Source: Bacteroidota bacterium
Lineage (GTDB): Bacteria; Bacteroidota; Bacteroidia; Bacteroidales; Prolixibacteraceae
Length of the DNA stretch: 64,000 nucleotides
Assembly: GCA_023251455.1 (NCBI GenBank)
Contig: JAHEYT010000020.1
Coordinates: 62,001 to 126,000 of the forward strand
Direction of reading: 5' to 3'
This document shows positions 27,147 through 42,385 of the stretch, one piece after another. The stretch's first letter is position 1, and every line of letters starts with the position of its first letter. Position numbers and translations under genes: made by a program. Below the pieces are notes generated by a model. It saw nothing but the letters and a program-made list of their open reading frames with translations. It was not told the origin of the DNA and did no database searches.

Positions 27147-28709
27147 CTACTTTGCCCAGGCTTCACCTTCCGGCGAACGTCTCCATTCAAAATATTTATC
27201 CAGAACTTTCAGTGACTCGGCGCTTGGCACCGGTCCTACGAAAGGTTTCTGACTGAAATACATCACCTGCGGATTGGCTTCGCTGTAAGCTGGCCACTCA
27301 GGAACTCCATTCCTGTTTGGATTGCCAAACTTGGCGAAGTTGGTCCAATAGGTTGACATGGCTTCCGAAATCTCCAGATCAGACTTTGTCGTTTCGGGAT
27401 TTTTGGTGTCTAAATGCTGAAAAACGTACGAAACATCCTGCGCATGCGGTGAACCATAGCCATATTTCGGCGAATCATTCGGATAGTCAGGGTGCTGATC
27501 GAAATAATAGTAGTACACTTTTGATTTTCCGGTTTTGGACTGAAGATTTGCCCAGGCCCAAGTTTGCCAGCCAAATGCGGCATCGCGCGCCAGGTCGCGT
27601 GCTGTTTTCGGAACCGAGTTTGTACCGGCCGGATAAGCTTTAATCAGCTCGTCGGCGAATTTTCCGTATCTGGCTCGAACACCGGCAAAGTATTCTTCAG
27701 GAGTTTTCTCACGCGAAAAACTGGCGCCTTCGTCGGAGTTGTAACCGATAAGAACCGGTACATCGTTGTATTTGCCTGCTTCGTAAAGTCGGTGCTGATC
27801 GTCAGGAATCACGTATCCATCGGTAATTGGCCAGCCACCGGGCATTCCAAAACCGGAAGGTACTTTATCTGCCTCAATTTTTCGGAGGTCGGCAATCGAC
27901 GAAACACCCGCTTTTTGAAGATAAGCTTTGCCATCGTTCTCTGCTTGAGCAAGGGTTTTCATATTTTCGCCCGGAAAAGTAGTTGGGCGGGTTGGCCCGA
28001 ACGAGCCGCCACTTTGCGAAATAGCACCGCTGATTAAGCCTTTTGCCAATGGAGAAGCACATAACATGCTCACCGAAATAGCTCCGGCCGACTCGCCAAA
28101 AATGGTTACCTTGGATGGATCACCACCAAATGCCGCAATATTCTTTTGTATCCATTTCAGCCCGGCGATCTGGTCGAGGATGCCGTAATTTCCTGAAATA
28201 TGATTGGGACTTTCGGCGCTTAATTCAGGATGTGCCAAAAACCCGAACTGATTGACCCGGTAGGCAATACTAACCAGAATAACGCCCTTTTTTGCAAGCT
28301 TTTCACCACCAATCCACGGATCGGAAGTATAACCACCGGCAAATCCTCCGCCATAAATATATACCATAACCGGAATCTTATCGCTGGCCGATTTTGCCGG
28401 TGTCCAGATATTCAGGTACAAACAATCTTCACTTTTTCCTGTAGGAGGATTGCCGCCCTGCATCGGGGCCGGAGCAAATTTTGTTGCCTGCCTAACGCCT
28501 TCCCATTTCGCCGGAGCTTGTGTCGCTTTCCAGCGCAAATCGCCAACCGGAGGCGCTGCAAACGGAATTCCTTTGTAAACGGTCAACCCGTCTTCAAAAG
28601 TTCCCTGTACCAAACCTTCCTGAACTTTTACTGGTGAAAGCTGCTGCGCAAAGTTTTGCGCAACAACGAACACCATTAACAATATAACTAAACCAACTAT
28701 TTTTTTCAT
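27147..28709 (-). CDS. Type-B carboxylesterase, secreted
   Basis: This alpha/beta-hydrolase has 520 residues and a signal peptide (about 1-21). It shows the family features in order: GIPFAAPPVGDLRWKA near residue 47, SEDCLYLNIWTP near 93, the oxyanion-hole segment YIYGGGFAGG near 118, and the nucleophile elbow FGESAGAIS with S207. The third catalytic His is probably in GYGSPHAQDVSY. The enzyme is likely to cleave aryl or acyl esters (e.g. ferulate, p-coumarate or acetate) from plant-wall oligosaccharides. The substrate is inferred from its place beside four CE1 genes. Confidence 0.88.
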   Translation of the reverse strand: MKKIVGLVILLMVFVVAQNFAQQLSPVKVQEGLVQGTFEDGLTVYKGIPFAAPPVGDLRWKATQAPAKWEGVRQATKFAPAPMQGGNPPTGKSEDCLYLNIWTPAKSASDKIPVMVYIYGGGFAGGYTSDPWIGGEKLAKKGVILVSIAYRVNQFGFLAHPELSAESPNHISGNYGILDQIAGLKWIQKNIAAFGGDPSKVTIFGESAGAISVSMLCASPLAKGLISGAISQSGGSFGPTRPTTFPGENMKTLAQAENDGKAYLQKAGVSSIADLRKIEADKVPSGFGMPGGWPITDGYVIPDDQHRLYEAGKYNDVPVLIGYNSDEGASFSREKTPEEYFAGVRARYGKFADELIKAYPAGTNSVPKTARDLARDAAFGWQTWAWANLQSKTGKSKVYYYYFDQHPDYPNDSPKYGYGSPHAQDVSYVFQHLDTKNPETTKSDLEISEAMSTYWTNFAKFGNPNRNGVPEWPAYSEANPQVMYFSQKPFVGPVPSAESLKVLDKYFEWRRSPEGEAWAK

Positions 28710-28728
28710 GTTTAAATCTTATTAATTG

Positions 28729-29913
28729 CTACTTTTTCCAAAGGTTTGGGAGAAACCTGAAGTACAATAAATGTCTCCAGGTATTCCAATCGTGGCCCCC
28801 ATATCCGCCCACATAATATTCGTGTTCGATCTTGTGTTTTTCCAGTGCTTCGTGCAGTACCACACAGCGTTGCCCCATAAAACCGTTAGCTTCTTCAGTT
28901 CCCTGTCCGATAAATAAATAATCTACTTTTTCATTCACTTTGGGATCGTTTAAAAACTGTACCAACGAAGTTTCTGCATTGGTATCACCGGCGCTAAGAA
29001 TGCCAAAATTGGCAAACAGGTCGAGCGACCGAAAACCGACAAACATGCTGTGACGTCCGCCCATCGACAAACCAGAAATGGCCCTGCCTTTGGGCGATTG
29101 AAGCGTACTGTAAGCTTCATCAATCAGCGGAACTACATGATTTCGAAGCTCTTTTTCAAAAATATCGAAAGTGAGTTCGGTATGTTTCGGATGATTCCGG
29201 TGAATTACCTGATTGTTGGGAATGGCAATAATCATGGGCATAACTTTACCTTCGGCCAACAGATTGTCCATGATAAAATTCACCCTACCATCGAATACCC
29301 AGTTGGATGGCAGTTCACCACTTCCGCCGAGCAAATACAAAACCGGATATTTTTTCTTCGGGTTATACCCGGGAGGTGCGTACACATAAATTTCGCGTTC
29401 GCCTTTTGTTACATCAGAATGATACACATGACGCGATACAGTTCCGTGCGGAACATTCCGTGCATCGTAATACGCAGGCTCTTCGCCATGAACAATCAGT
29501 TCGCTGTAGGGTGGCATAGCCGTAAACGCTGCGTAAGTATTGCTGGGGTCGGGAATCTGTAAGCCATCGACATTAAAATGATAAGCGTACATATCGGGTT
29601 TCAGCGGCCCAATGGTGAGTGTCCAGATTCCATCATTACCTTTGGTAAAAGGAAGGGGATCTTTACCCAGATTGTTGGCCGTATAGATTGCTCCGACCGG
29701 CAAAACCACTTTTTGCGCATTGGGTGCTTTCAGGCGGAAAGTTACCGCTCGATCATCGCGCACCTCAGGCGAATTCACCGGAGCACTGAACGGGGTCAGG
29801 CCTTCGGTGTTTTTCTGCGGATTGTAATCGAGATTCACATTGGACTGCTGGGCGAATAATGGACCTGCCGCCCATATTAACCCGGCAACTAAAATTATAT
29901 ACTTTAATTTCAT
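28729..29913 (-). CDS. CE1-type esterase with N-terminal CBM48-like domain
   Basis: This probable feruloyl or acetyl-xylan esterase has 394 residues, a signal peptide (about 1-22) and an N-terminal E-set/CBM48-like domain (about 45-145). The alpha/beta-hydrolase domain has nucleophile S283 in ISGLSMGGRHS and catalytic His H374 in GGHDWNTWRHLL. It is more divergent than its three upstream neighbours. It lies between a type-B carboxylesterase and the next CE1 copy in a run with gaps of only 11-19 bp around it. Confidence 0.88.
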   Translation of the reverse strand: MKLKYIILVAGLIWAAGPLFAQQSNVNLDYNPQKNTEGLTPFSAPVNSPEVRDDRAVTFRLKAPNAQKVVLPVGAIYTANNLGKDPLPFTKGNDGIWTLTIGPLKPDMYAYHFNVDGLQIPDPSNTYAAFTAMPPYSELIVHGEEPAYYDARNVPHGTVSRHVYHSDVTKGEREIYVYAPPGYNPKKKYPVLYLLGGSGELPSNWVFDGRVNFIMDNLLAEGKVMPMIIAIPNNQVIHRNHPKHTELTFDIFEKELRNHVVPLIDEAYSTLQSPKGRAISGLSMGGRHSMFVGFRSLDLFANFGILSAGDTNAETSLVQFLNDPKVNEKVDYLFIGQGTEEANGFMGQRCVVLHEALEKHKIEHEYYVGGYGGHDWNTWRHLLYFRFLPNLWKK

Positions 29914-29925
29914 GCTTTTCTCTTT

Positions 29926-33466
<3,541 letters not shown>

Positions 33467-33497
33467 AATTCGAGATTAATTTAGGTTAATGTTTTAG

Positions 33498-34661
33498 TTA
33501 AGGATTGTATCTTTTTCCCAACACCAGCTTATCGCCCGAATCGTCCACTTCCCAAAGCTGTGGTTTGCGGGGTCCGTCGCCTTCTGCATGATGGATGCTA
33601 AGCAAAAGTTTTCCGTCAAATGTTCGGAATAACATACCGTGTCCTGTATTGTCGTCAATAAATGGTTTTTCTTCCTGAATCCATGGGCCGTCGATGGTAC
33701 CCGACTGCGAATAAGCCACACATTCAAGATAGCGTTTGGCGCCCCACGAAGCCCACAACACACCCAATTTTCCGGTTTTGGTGCGGAACAACTGAGGACC
33801 ATCGGTTACCCAGCCCGGAATTTTAAGGCCGTAAGTCATTTCGCCGTTGCCAACCATTTCGAGCGGGCAGGGCGATTCGGTTGCCCGAAAAAGCATCACC
33901 GGTTCACTGGTGGTTTTGCTTAGGTCGGGCGAAAGTTTCACGTACTCAATAGTACCATCGAATGTCTGCATCCATTCATTGACAAAAACCATATAAGGCT
34001 GACCATTTTCTGTATAAATGGTTCCGTCGATAATGTCCAGATGATGAGGAAGATAATCGTAATTAGGATCAGGGTTCTTTAGTTTGAAAGGACCTTCAGC
34101 CTTATCCGATTCCAAAATCATGGTTTGATGACGATAAACATTGTACCGGCGTGGAACCACATCAACAAGTTCTTTCCGGTCGCCAAAAGTGGCGGCATAA
34201 TAGTATTTGCCGTTCACCTTGTGGATTTCGGCAGCCGCCACAAAGTTGATTCCTTCCATCCAGGTGCCGCTTGTATCGTAAGCGCCATAAGGTCCGGTCC
34301 AGTTTTTCAGGTCGGTACTTTTATAAATGCAGCCTCCGCTACTGGTCAGGTAATAGGTTTTAGTAGCATCGTCGGCCAAAATATACGGGTCGCTCATGCT
34401 CAGCTCATCCAACGTTTTTGTAGTAATCTCACGTTGTTCGGTTACACTTGCGCTTACCCGGGGAATCATCGGCGGCGGTGTAGTTGCTCCCGGTTTAGCG
34501 GGTTGAGGCATCCCAAATCCTTTCGATCCGGGAGGTGCCGGAATGGTCACGGTGGGGACAAGTTGCTTTTTTACCTCAGTTTGAGCATTCGCATTGAATG
34601 CCAGCATTCCCGAAAAAGCTACTAAAGTAACAGCTATTGAAAGTTTGATATTTCTTTTCAT
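33498..34661 (-). CDS. GH43-family protein with Pro-rich linker
   Basis: This 387-residue protein has a signal peptide (about 1-26) and a Pro/Gly-rich linker (about 38-70). Then comes a GH43 propeller opening LSMSDPYILADDATKTYYL. The second Asp is in DIIDGTIYTENGQPYM (D212). At the third catalytic position the usual Glu motif (E-G/A-P) reads VTDGPQLF with D287, so the general acid is not the standard residue. This is known in a GH43 clade that keeps a TDGP motif. Activity should be tested rather than assumed. It lies between CE6 and CE1 genes. Confidence 0.82.
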   Translation of the reverse strand: MKRNIKLSIAVTLVAFSGMLAFNANAQTEVKKQLVPTVTIPAPPGSKGFGMPQPAKPGATTPPPMIPRVSASVTEQREITTKTLDELSMSDPYILADDATKTYYLTSSGGCIYKSTDLKNWTGPYGAYDTSGTWMEGINFVAAAEIHKVNGKYYYAATFGDRKELVDVVPRRYNVYRHQTMILESDKAEGPFKLKNPDPNYDYLPHHLDIIDGTIYTENGQPYMVFVNEWMQTFDGTIEYVKLSPDLSKTTSEPVMLFRATESPCPLEMVGNGEMTYGLKIPGWVTDGPQLFRTKTGKLGVLWASWGAKRYLECVAYSQSGTIDGPWIQEEKPFIDDNTGHGMLFRTFDGKLLLSIHHAEGDGPRKPQLWEVDDSGDKLVLGKRYNP

Positions 34662-34686
34662 ATTGTTCAGGTTCAGTTAATTGAGC

Positions 34687-35622
<936 letters not shown>

Positions 35623-35646
35623 TTAAATTTTAATTCCTTTTCAGGA

Positions 35647-37014
35647 TTATTTTTCACTAAACTGCCACCAGTCGAAGTTGAATAATTTGCCCTCGCCTCC
35701 GGTGAATTTCAGATACAGATCCTGAACACCGCTAACCTTATTGACCTTGCAACTAATGGTTTTCCACGTTTTTGCATCGCCGGTTGAAGTAACCTGACAG
35801 GTTCCGATCAAGGTTCCTGATGGATCACCAACACGAAGTTCTACTTGGCCATTAACAGTACCTGCAACGCTGGCGATGAATTTCTGTGCACCTTTTTTAC
35901 CAAAATCAACTCCTCTGATTTTAATCCAGTCGCCGTTTTCGATGTTGCAAACATCCATTCCTCCAGCCTTACAGCTTTCAGTATAAATACCCGACTGTGC
36001 ATTCATGGTTTCGGCTTCCACGCGTTCAAACGGATTCAGATAAGCCAATTGAACCACGCCATCAACAGTATTTTTCATGGTGTCGATGGTGCCATCGGCA
36101 TTGTGTTTGAACTGATCGATGCACAAATTGCGTTTGTACACCGGTGGAATATTGGCCTGCTTTGCAACCACGCGGTTATGGTACGCCTGATACCACTCGC
36201 CATTCAGTTTAAAAATTGCCTGGTGGTTGTTGTTGTCGTTAAGCGGAGGTTGTTTCGAAACCGCTCCTCCGTAGGTAAATCCCGAGGTCGGGCTGGTGCT
36301 TTTCATGTAATCGATGCGCATTTGGGCACGTGGATTCGCCGAATAGGAAAAGTAGTAGATACCGTTGTTTTTGTGCATCCACGAGGCCTCGAAAAAGTTT
36401 TGTGCTTTCAAGTGAATGGCCGGACCATCAACGCTGATCATGTCGCGGTTCAGTTTGATCACCCGAACATTGTCGTCGCCATTTCCACCGAAATACATGT
36501 AGGCTTGGCCATCATCGTCGATGAAAGTCATCGGATCGAAAAGCCACATGTGTTCGGCAGGCATAACACCCGGAGTGTTGGTTTCAATCAGTGGTTTTCC
36601 AAGTGGATCGACAAACGGTCCCAGCGGATTATCGGCAACAGCAACGCCAATTCCGTTTCCGCTGTTGCCAAAATAAAGGAAAAACTTCCCATCACGCTCA
36701 ACTGGAGATGGAGCCCAGCTAAAAGATGCCCAGGAGCAATTCTTCGGAACCGAGAACACAATACCGTGGTCAGTCCAGTTTTTCAAATCGCTGCTCGACA
36801 CGCAAACAATCGACTTCATTTGATAACCCGACTTATCGTCGCCTGGATTTTCATCGTCGTTGGAGCAATAGAGGTAAACCCGTCCTTTATAAACCAATGA
36901 ACCGGGGTCGGCCAAATGACGGTGCGAAACAATTGGGTAATCGGCTTTTGCATACTGGCTAAATCCGATTAAAACAAAAAGAAGTAAAATGGAAATGTTA
37001 TTTTTGATTTTCAT
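35647..37014 (-). CDS. Secreted GH43 enzyme with C-terminal CBM6
   Basis: This 455-residue enzyme has a signal peptide (about 1-24). The GH43 propeller (about 30-310) has triad Asp in HLADPGSLVYKG, Asp in LFDPMTFIDDDGQAYM and Glu in NFFEASWMHKNNG. The C-terminal CBM6 (about 323-455) opens FERVEAETMNAQSGI and ends KLFNFDWWQFSEK, the canonical CBM6 borders. CBM6-bearing GH43 proteins commonly act as arabinoxylan arabinofuranohydrolases. It sits 10 bp downstream of the frameshifted GH43-CBM32-FN3 gene and 108 bp upstream of the CE6 gene. Confidence 0.9.
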   Translation of the reverse strand: MKIKNNISILLLFVLIGFSQYAKADYPIVSHRHLADPGSLVYKGRVYLYCSNDDENPGDDKSGYQMKSIVCVSSSDLKNWTDHGIVFSVPKNCSWASFSWAPSPVERDGKFFLYFGNSGNGIGVAVADNPLGPFVDPLGKPLIETNTPGVMPAEHMWLFDPMTFIDDDGQAYMYFGGNGDDNVRVIKLNRDMISVDGPAIHLKAQNFFEASWMHKNNGIYYFSYSANPRAQMRIDYMKSTSPTSGFTYGGAVSKQPPLNDNNNHQAIFKLNGEWYQAYHNRVVAKQANIPPVYKRNLCIDQFKHNADGTIDTMKNTVDGVVQLAYLNPFERVEAETMNAQSGIYTESCKAGGMDVCNIENGDWIKIRGVDFGKKGAQKFIASVAGTVNGQVELRVGDPSGTLIGTCQVTSTGDAKTWKTISCKVNKVSGVQDLYLKFTGGEGKLFNFDWWQFSEK

Positions 37015-37024
37015 GATTCATTGG

Positions 37025-38748
37025 TTACTTAAGTTCGATAATGCTTTTACCTTTTGTAATGCCATTTTCATTGAAAGCATCGATCGTGAAATAATACTTC
37101 TGCGAACTATTTAAACTCCTGATCGTCAAAGATTCAGAACAAAGCACCTGATAATTGTGGTACAATTTATCTTTTTGAGTTCCGTACCTGATGTTATAAC
37201 CAACGGCTCCGGGAACTTTTGTCCAGTTTAAATTGACAATGCAACGGTCGTTTTCCTGACGAGCCAATTTCAGATCTTTAGCTTCGACTGGAGCTTTTCC
37301 TCCACCATTGCCAAAAACACGCAAGCCTGCAATTGCAAATGTTCCGCTTGGCACCTTGTAATTGGTAAGTTTAATGTAACGTGCTTTGATTGGTGTTTTT
37401 AATTCAAGATAATCGTGCGGAACATCGGTTTTGCTTTGGGTTTTATCTGCCAACGTTTTCCATGTTTTATTGTCCGACGAATATTCGAGCAGGTATTGAT
37501 AATATACATTCGGAACACGACCTTTTAGCGTCGCATTGTTTTCGGCATAGCTTATTTGAATTGCATTGATGGTCGATTCTTTTTCCAAATCCATGCTGAT
37601 CCATTCGCCTTTGTCGCCGGTTTTGCACTCCAATAGGTACGAATATCTTCATTGGCCGCATATTTTTTGGGGTGATCGGCCAGCTCCGAAGAAACTTCAA
37701 CAGGTTTATTGTACGAAAGCAGCATCCAGTTTGGAAATAATTCTTCAGGGCCCGAAATTTTCTTCGTTGGCATTTTGAATGGGAAATCGCCAAACCCTGT
37801 ATAAACATACATTGTTCCATCTTTATCGAAGAAAGTTGTGAACAATCCGAGGCGGCGTTCGAACATGTGTTTCACTGAAATAGTCATGCATGAAATATGC
37901 CAGTAATTACCGTATTTATCTTGAAAAGTGCTACTATGGCCAGCACTTGCAATAAAGCCTTCGGGTTTATATGAGATTGGGTTATGCTCGGCCAATTTGA
38001 ATGGCCCAAGTGGCTTGTCGGCAACATAAACGGCATCGCTGTAACTTTTGTATTCGGTGCCAGGACCAGCATATTGCAAATAATATTTGCCGTTGTGCTT
38101 ATTCATCCATGCTCCTTCGATCCAAGGATTATTACCCACCTCGTTGTAATCGCCAGACCTTTCCCATCCGTAATTTTTCTTGTCACTCTGTATCACTGCA
38201 ACGGGTTTCCCAATTGGATTAAGCGTTTCAGTATCCAGTTCGACAACTTGAATTGGATTTACATTGGAGCAACCATAATAAAAGTACAAGCGGCCATCGT
38301 CATCGAGGAACAAATCAGGATCTATCATTCCAATTGGGAAGGCTGCATTGGCTATTTCCCATTTTCCTGATTTCGGATCGGCTGTTTTAAATATTTTAAC
38401 CGTTGGCGAAGCTGATGACATAAAATACAAGGTATCATTCATTACAACCGCAGTTGGGGCGTAATCTTCCAACGGAAGATCGTTTGTGGTAATTAAATCA
38501 AAATTGATCAAATCGGTTGAATGGAAATATCCACCCGAACGAGAAGCAAAAAGATAATACTCACCTTTATAAACGACCATGGTTGGATCAGCGGCTTCGC
38601 GACGTGGAATAGTGCCATCGAGACAGAACCGGTAACTCAGGTTTATTGGATTACAAATGGTTGTTTGAACCGGTTTGCTCTGCGAAGTGGCCCCAAGAGT
38701 GCAAGTCAAGAGCAGAAAGATTAGCAGCGCTTTGGCTAGTTGTTTCAT
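37025..38748 (-). pseudogene. GH43-F5/8C (CBM32)-FN3 gene split by a frameshift at 37621-37624
   Basis: The start at 38748 (MKQLAKALLIFLL, signal peptide about 1-23) lies 7 bp after the stop of the upstream esterase gene. The GH43 part has its Asp in EAADPTMVVYKG, a second Asp in MIDPDLFLDDDG and Glu in WIEGAWMNKHNG. A discoidin domain then begins (LSYNKPVEVSSELADHP, EDIRTYWSAK). At a run of four A (minus strand; TTTT at 37621-37624 on plus) the frame is lost. Adding one A would give YWSAKTGDKGEWISMDL and continue through the rest of the discoidin domain and an FN3 domain to 37025. As read, the first product stops at 37552. Either a true mutation, slippage, or a sequencing error at the homopolymer. 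Confidence 0.85.
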
Positions 38749-38755
38749 CACTGAT

Positions 38756-40877
<2,122 letters not shown>

Positions 40878-42161
40878 TTACCGTGGCGTAATTATCTGGT
40901 ATTTACCGCTTAAGTGCATCAGGCTAAATAAATACATCAACCCATCGTAATAAGGATCGAAATATCCATCGCTGTAGGGTTCAAGTTTAGCATTCCATAG
41001 CGCATGCACAAAATCGAGGTTTTTATCCTGATTCATTAACGACGCTGTTGCCGATGTTGCTACAAAACCCAACGAATGACGTAATTTTTGAAACCCTCCG
41101 GCCTGAAGAATAAAATCGGGTTCAGTTCCTTCCGGGTTGTACTGATCAACAAACGATTCAAGTCCCTGCGATTTAAGGAACCCCTGTAGTCGTAGCGCAT
41201 AATTTTCCTGCCAGCTTTTATCCTTGCCAAACCAGGCGTAGTCCATGGCAATATTCATTGGCACCCTCCACGAATCGTAACGAAAAGCTGCCGGCATCCA
41301 GGGCGCCGGGTGTGGTTTTCCAGAGAATTCAGTATAGTCGAAATTTAATCCGGTTACCGGATGGCATGCCCGGTGCAGAAAAACGCGGGAGGTATCGGCA
41401 CAGTCGCGGTAAAATTGATCATGTCCGTCTTTGGCATATTGGGCCCAGATTTCGTAAAAAGCGGGCAAATGGTACGATGGATCGGTCCACTCATAACCTT
41501 TTCCTTCAGGTACAAATGAGATTTGTTTGTGCTCGACATTTATAAGGTTGTAAATATTTCCGGTTCCATCTTTTTTCCACATGGCATCCAGAATTCTTCG
41601 TGCTTCGGCATAGTAATTTATGCCTGAATTATTTCCCCAACGGTTCGAAGCAAACAGCAGGTCGGTAATGAAATACAGTTCTCCATCAGAAGCCGAACCT
41701 TCCGAATTTTTCTTCATGGTTGCCGGATTGATACTCCAGGCGAAATAGGCTTCTCTTGGTCCTTCCTGATGTTGCAGGTATTTTTTCGACCAACGCCAAA
41801 TACGGTCAAAGGCATCTTTTTTATTCAGCTGAACAGCAATCATCATCCCATACGAAAGACCTTCAGTACGGGCGTCGTGGTTTTTGATGTCCGAAACATA
41901 GGCCATCGAATCGCCTACTTCGAAATAAATACGGTTGGGACCTTCAAAAAGGTCGGCGTAGGCTTTTTCTACTTTCTTGTCTATTTCAGACTGACTATAT
42001 CCTGCTTCTTTAAATACATTTCGGTAAACGCCGGAATAAAATTCAGCTTTGTCTTTTTGCGGATTGGATTGCATTTGCGCATTAGTATTAAAAGAAAGTG
42101 CAAAAAAAAGGAAAGCCAATAATGAGGAAAGGGTTGGTCGGGTAAGGTTTAGGTTGATCAT
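40878..42161 (-). CDS. GH8 reducing-end xylose-releasing exo-oligoxylanase-type enzyme
   Basis: This 427-residue secreted protein has a signal peptide (about 1-28) and a single GH8 (alpha/alpha)6 barrel. The catalytic acid candidate is E100 in HDARTEGLSYGMMIA, with D159 in SASDGELYFITDL, both family-conserved. Bacteroidota GH8 enzymes in xylan loci usually release xylose from the reducing end of xylo-oligosaccharides or act as endoxylanases. The exact mode cannot be read here. It is the first enzyme after the susD hairpin. Confidence 0.92.
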   Translation of the reverse strand: MINLNLTRPTLSSLLAFLFFALSFNTNAQMQSNPQKDKAEFYSGVYRNVFKEAGYSQSEIDKKVEKAYADLFEGPNRIYFEVGDSMAYVSDIKNHDARTEGLSYGMMIAVQLNKKDAFDRIWRWSKKYLQHQEGPREAYFAWSINPATMKKNSEGSASDGELYFITDLLFASNRWGNNSGINYYAEARRILDAMWKKDGTGNIYNLINVEHKQISFVPEGKGYEWTDPSYHLPAFYEIWAQYAKDGHDQFYRDCADTSRVFLHRACHPVTGLNFDYTEFSGKPHPAPWMPAAFRYDSWRVPMNIAMDYAWFGKDKSWQENYALRLQGFLKSQGLESFVDQYNPEGTEPDFILQAGGFQKLRHSLGFVATSATASLMNQDKNLDFVHALWNAKLEPYSDGYFDPYYDGLMYLFSLMHLSGKYQIITPR

Positions 42162-42244
42162 CTTTAATATTTTAATTCAGAAAATTACTTATAATTCTGA
42201 TATTAGTATACACTTTAGGTTGATTTTCATTCAGGTATTTAGGT

Positions 42245-42324
42245 AAAAAAGGCTGTCCGAAAAGTTTTTCATAAACATCCGGTTGTATCGGACATTCAAA
42301 GATTTTCATTCTTTTCGGACAGCC
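42245..42324 (-). terminator. Hairpin with T-tract between susD and the enzyme genes
   Basis: GGCTGTCCGAAAAG (42251-42264) and its exact complement (42311-42324) form a 14-bp stem over a 46-base loop, which has its own weak TCCG/CGGA hairpin. On the minus strand the stem is followed by CCTTTTTTACCT. It lies about 62 bp after the susD stop and before GH8 and the downstream enzymes, so it is likely to terminate part of the transcription and set a high SusC/D to enzyme ratio. Confidence 0.7.
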
Positions 42325-42385
42325 AGAACATGTAATTATTTTACAATTTTATCGGGCTATAAATCAAGCCAATTGTCAATCATTA

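Noticed and set aside
35845..36900. 351-codon plus-strand open frame opposite the GH43-CBM6 gene
   Set aside because: Length alone is striking, but it mirrors a complete GH43-CBM6 protein with catalytic residues, and its own translation has no domain.
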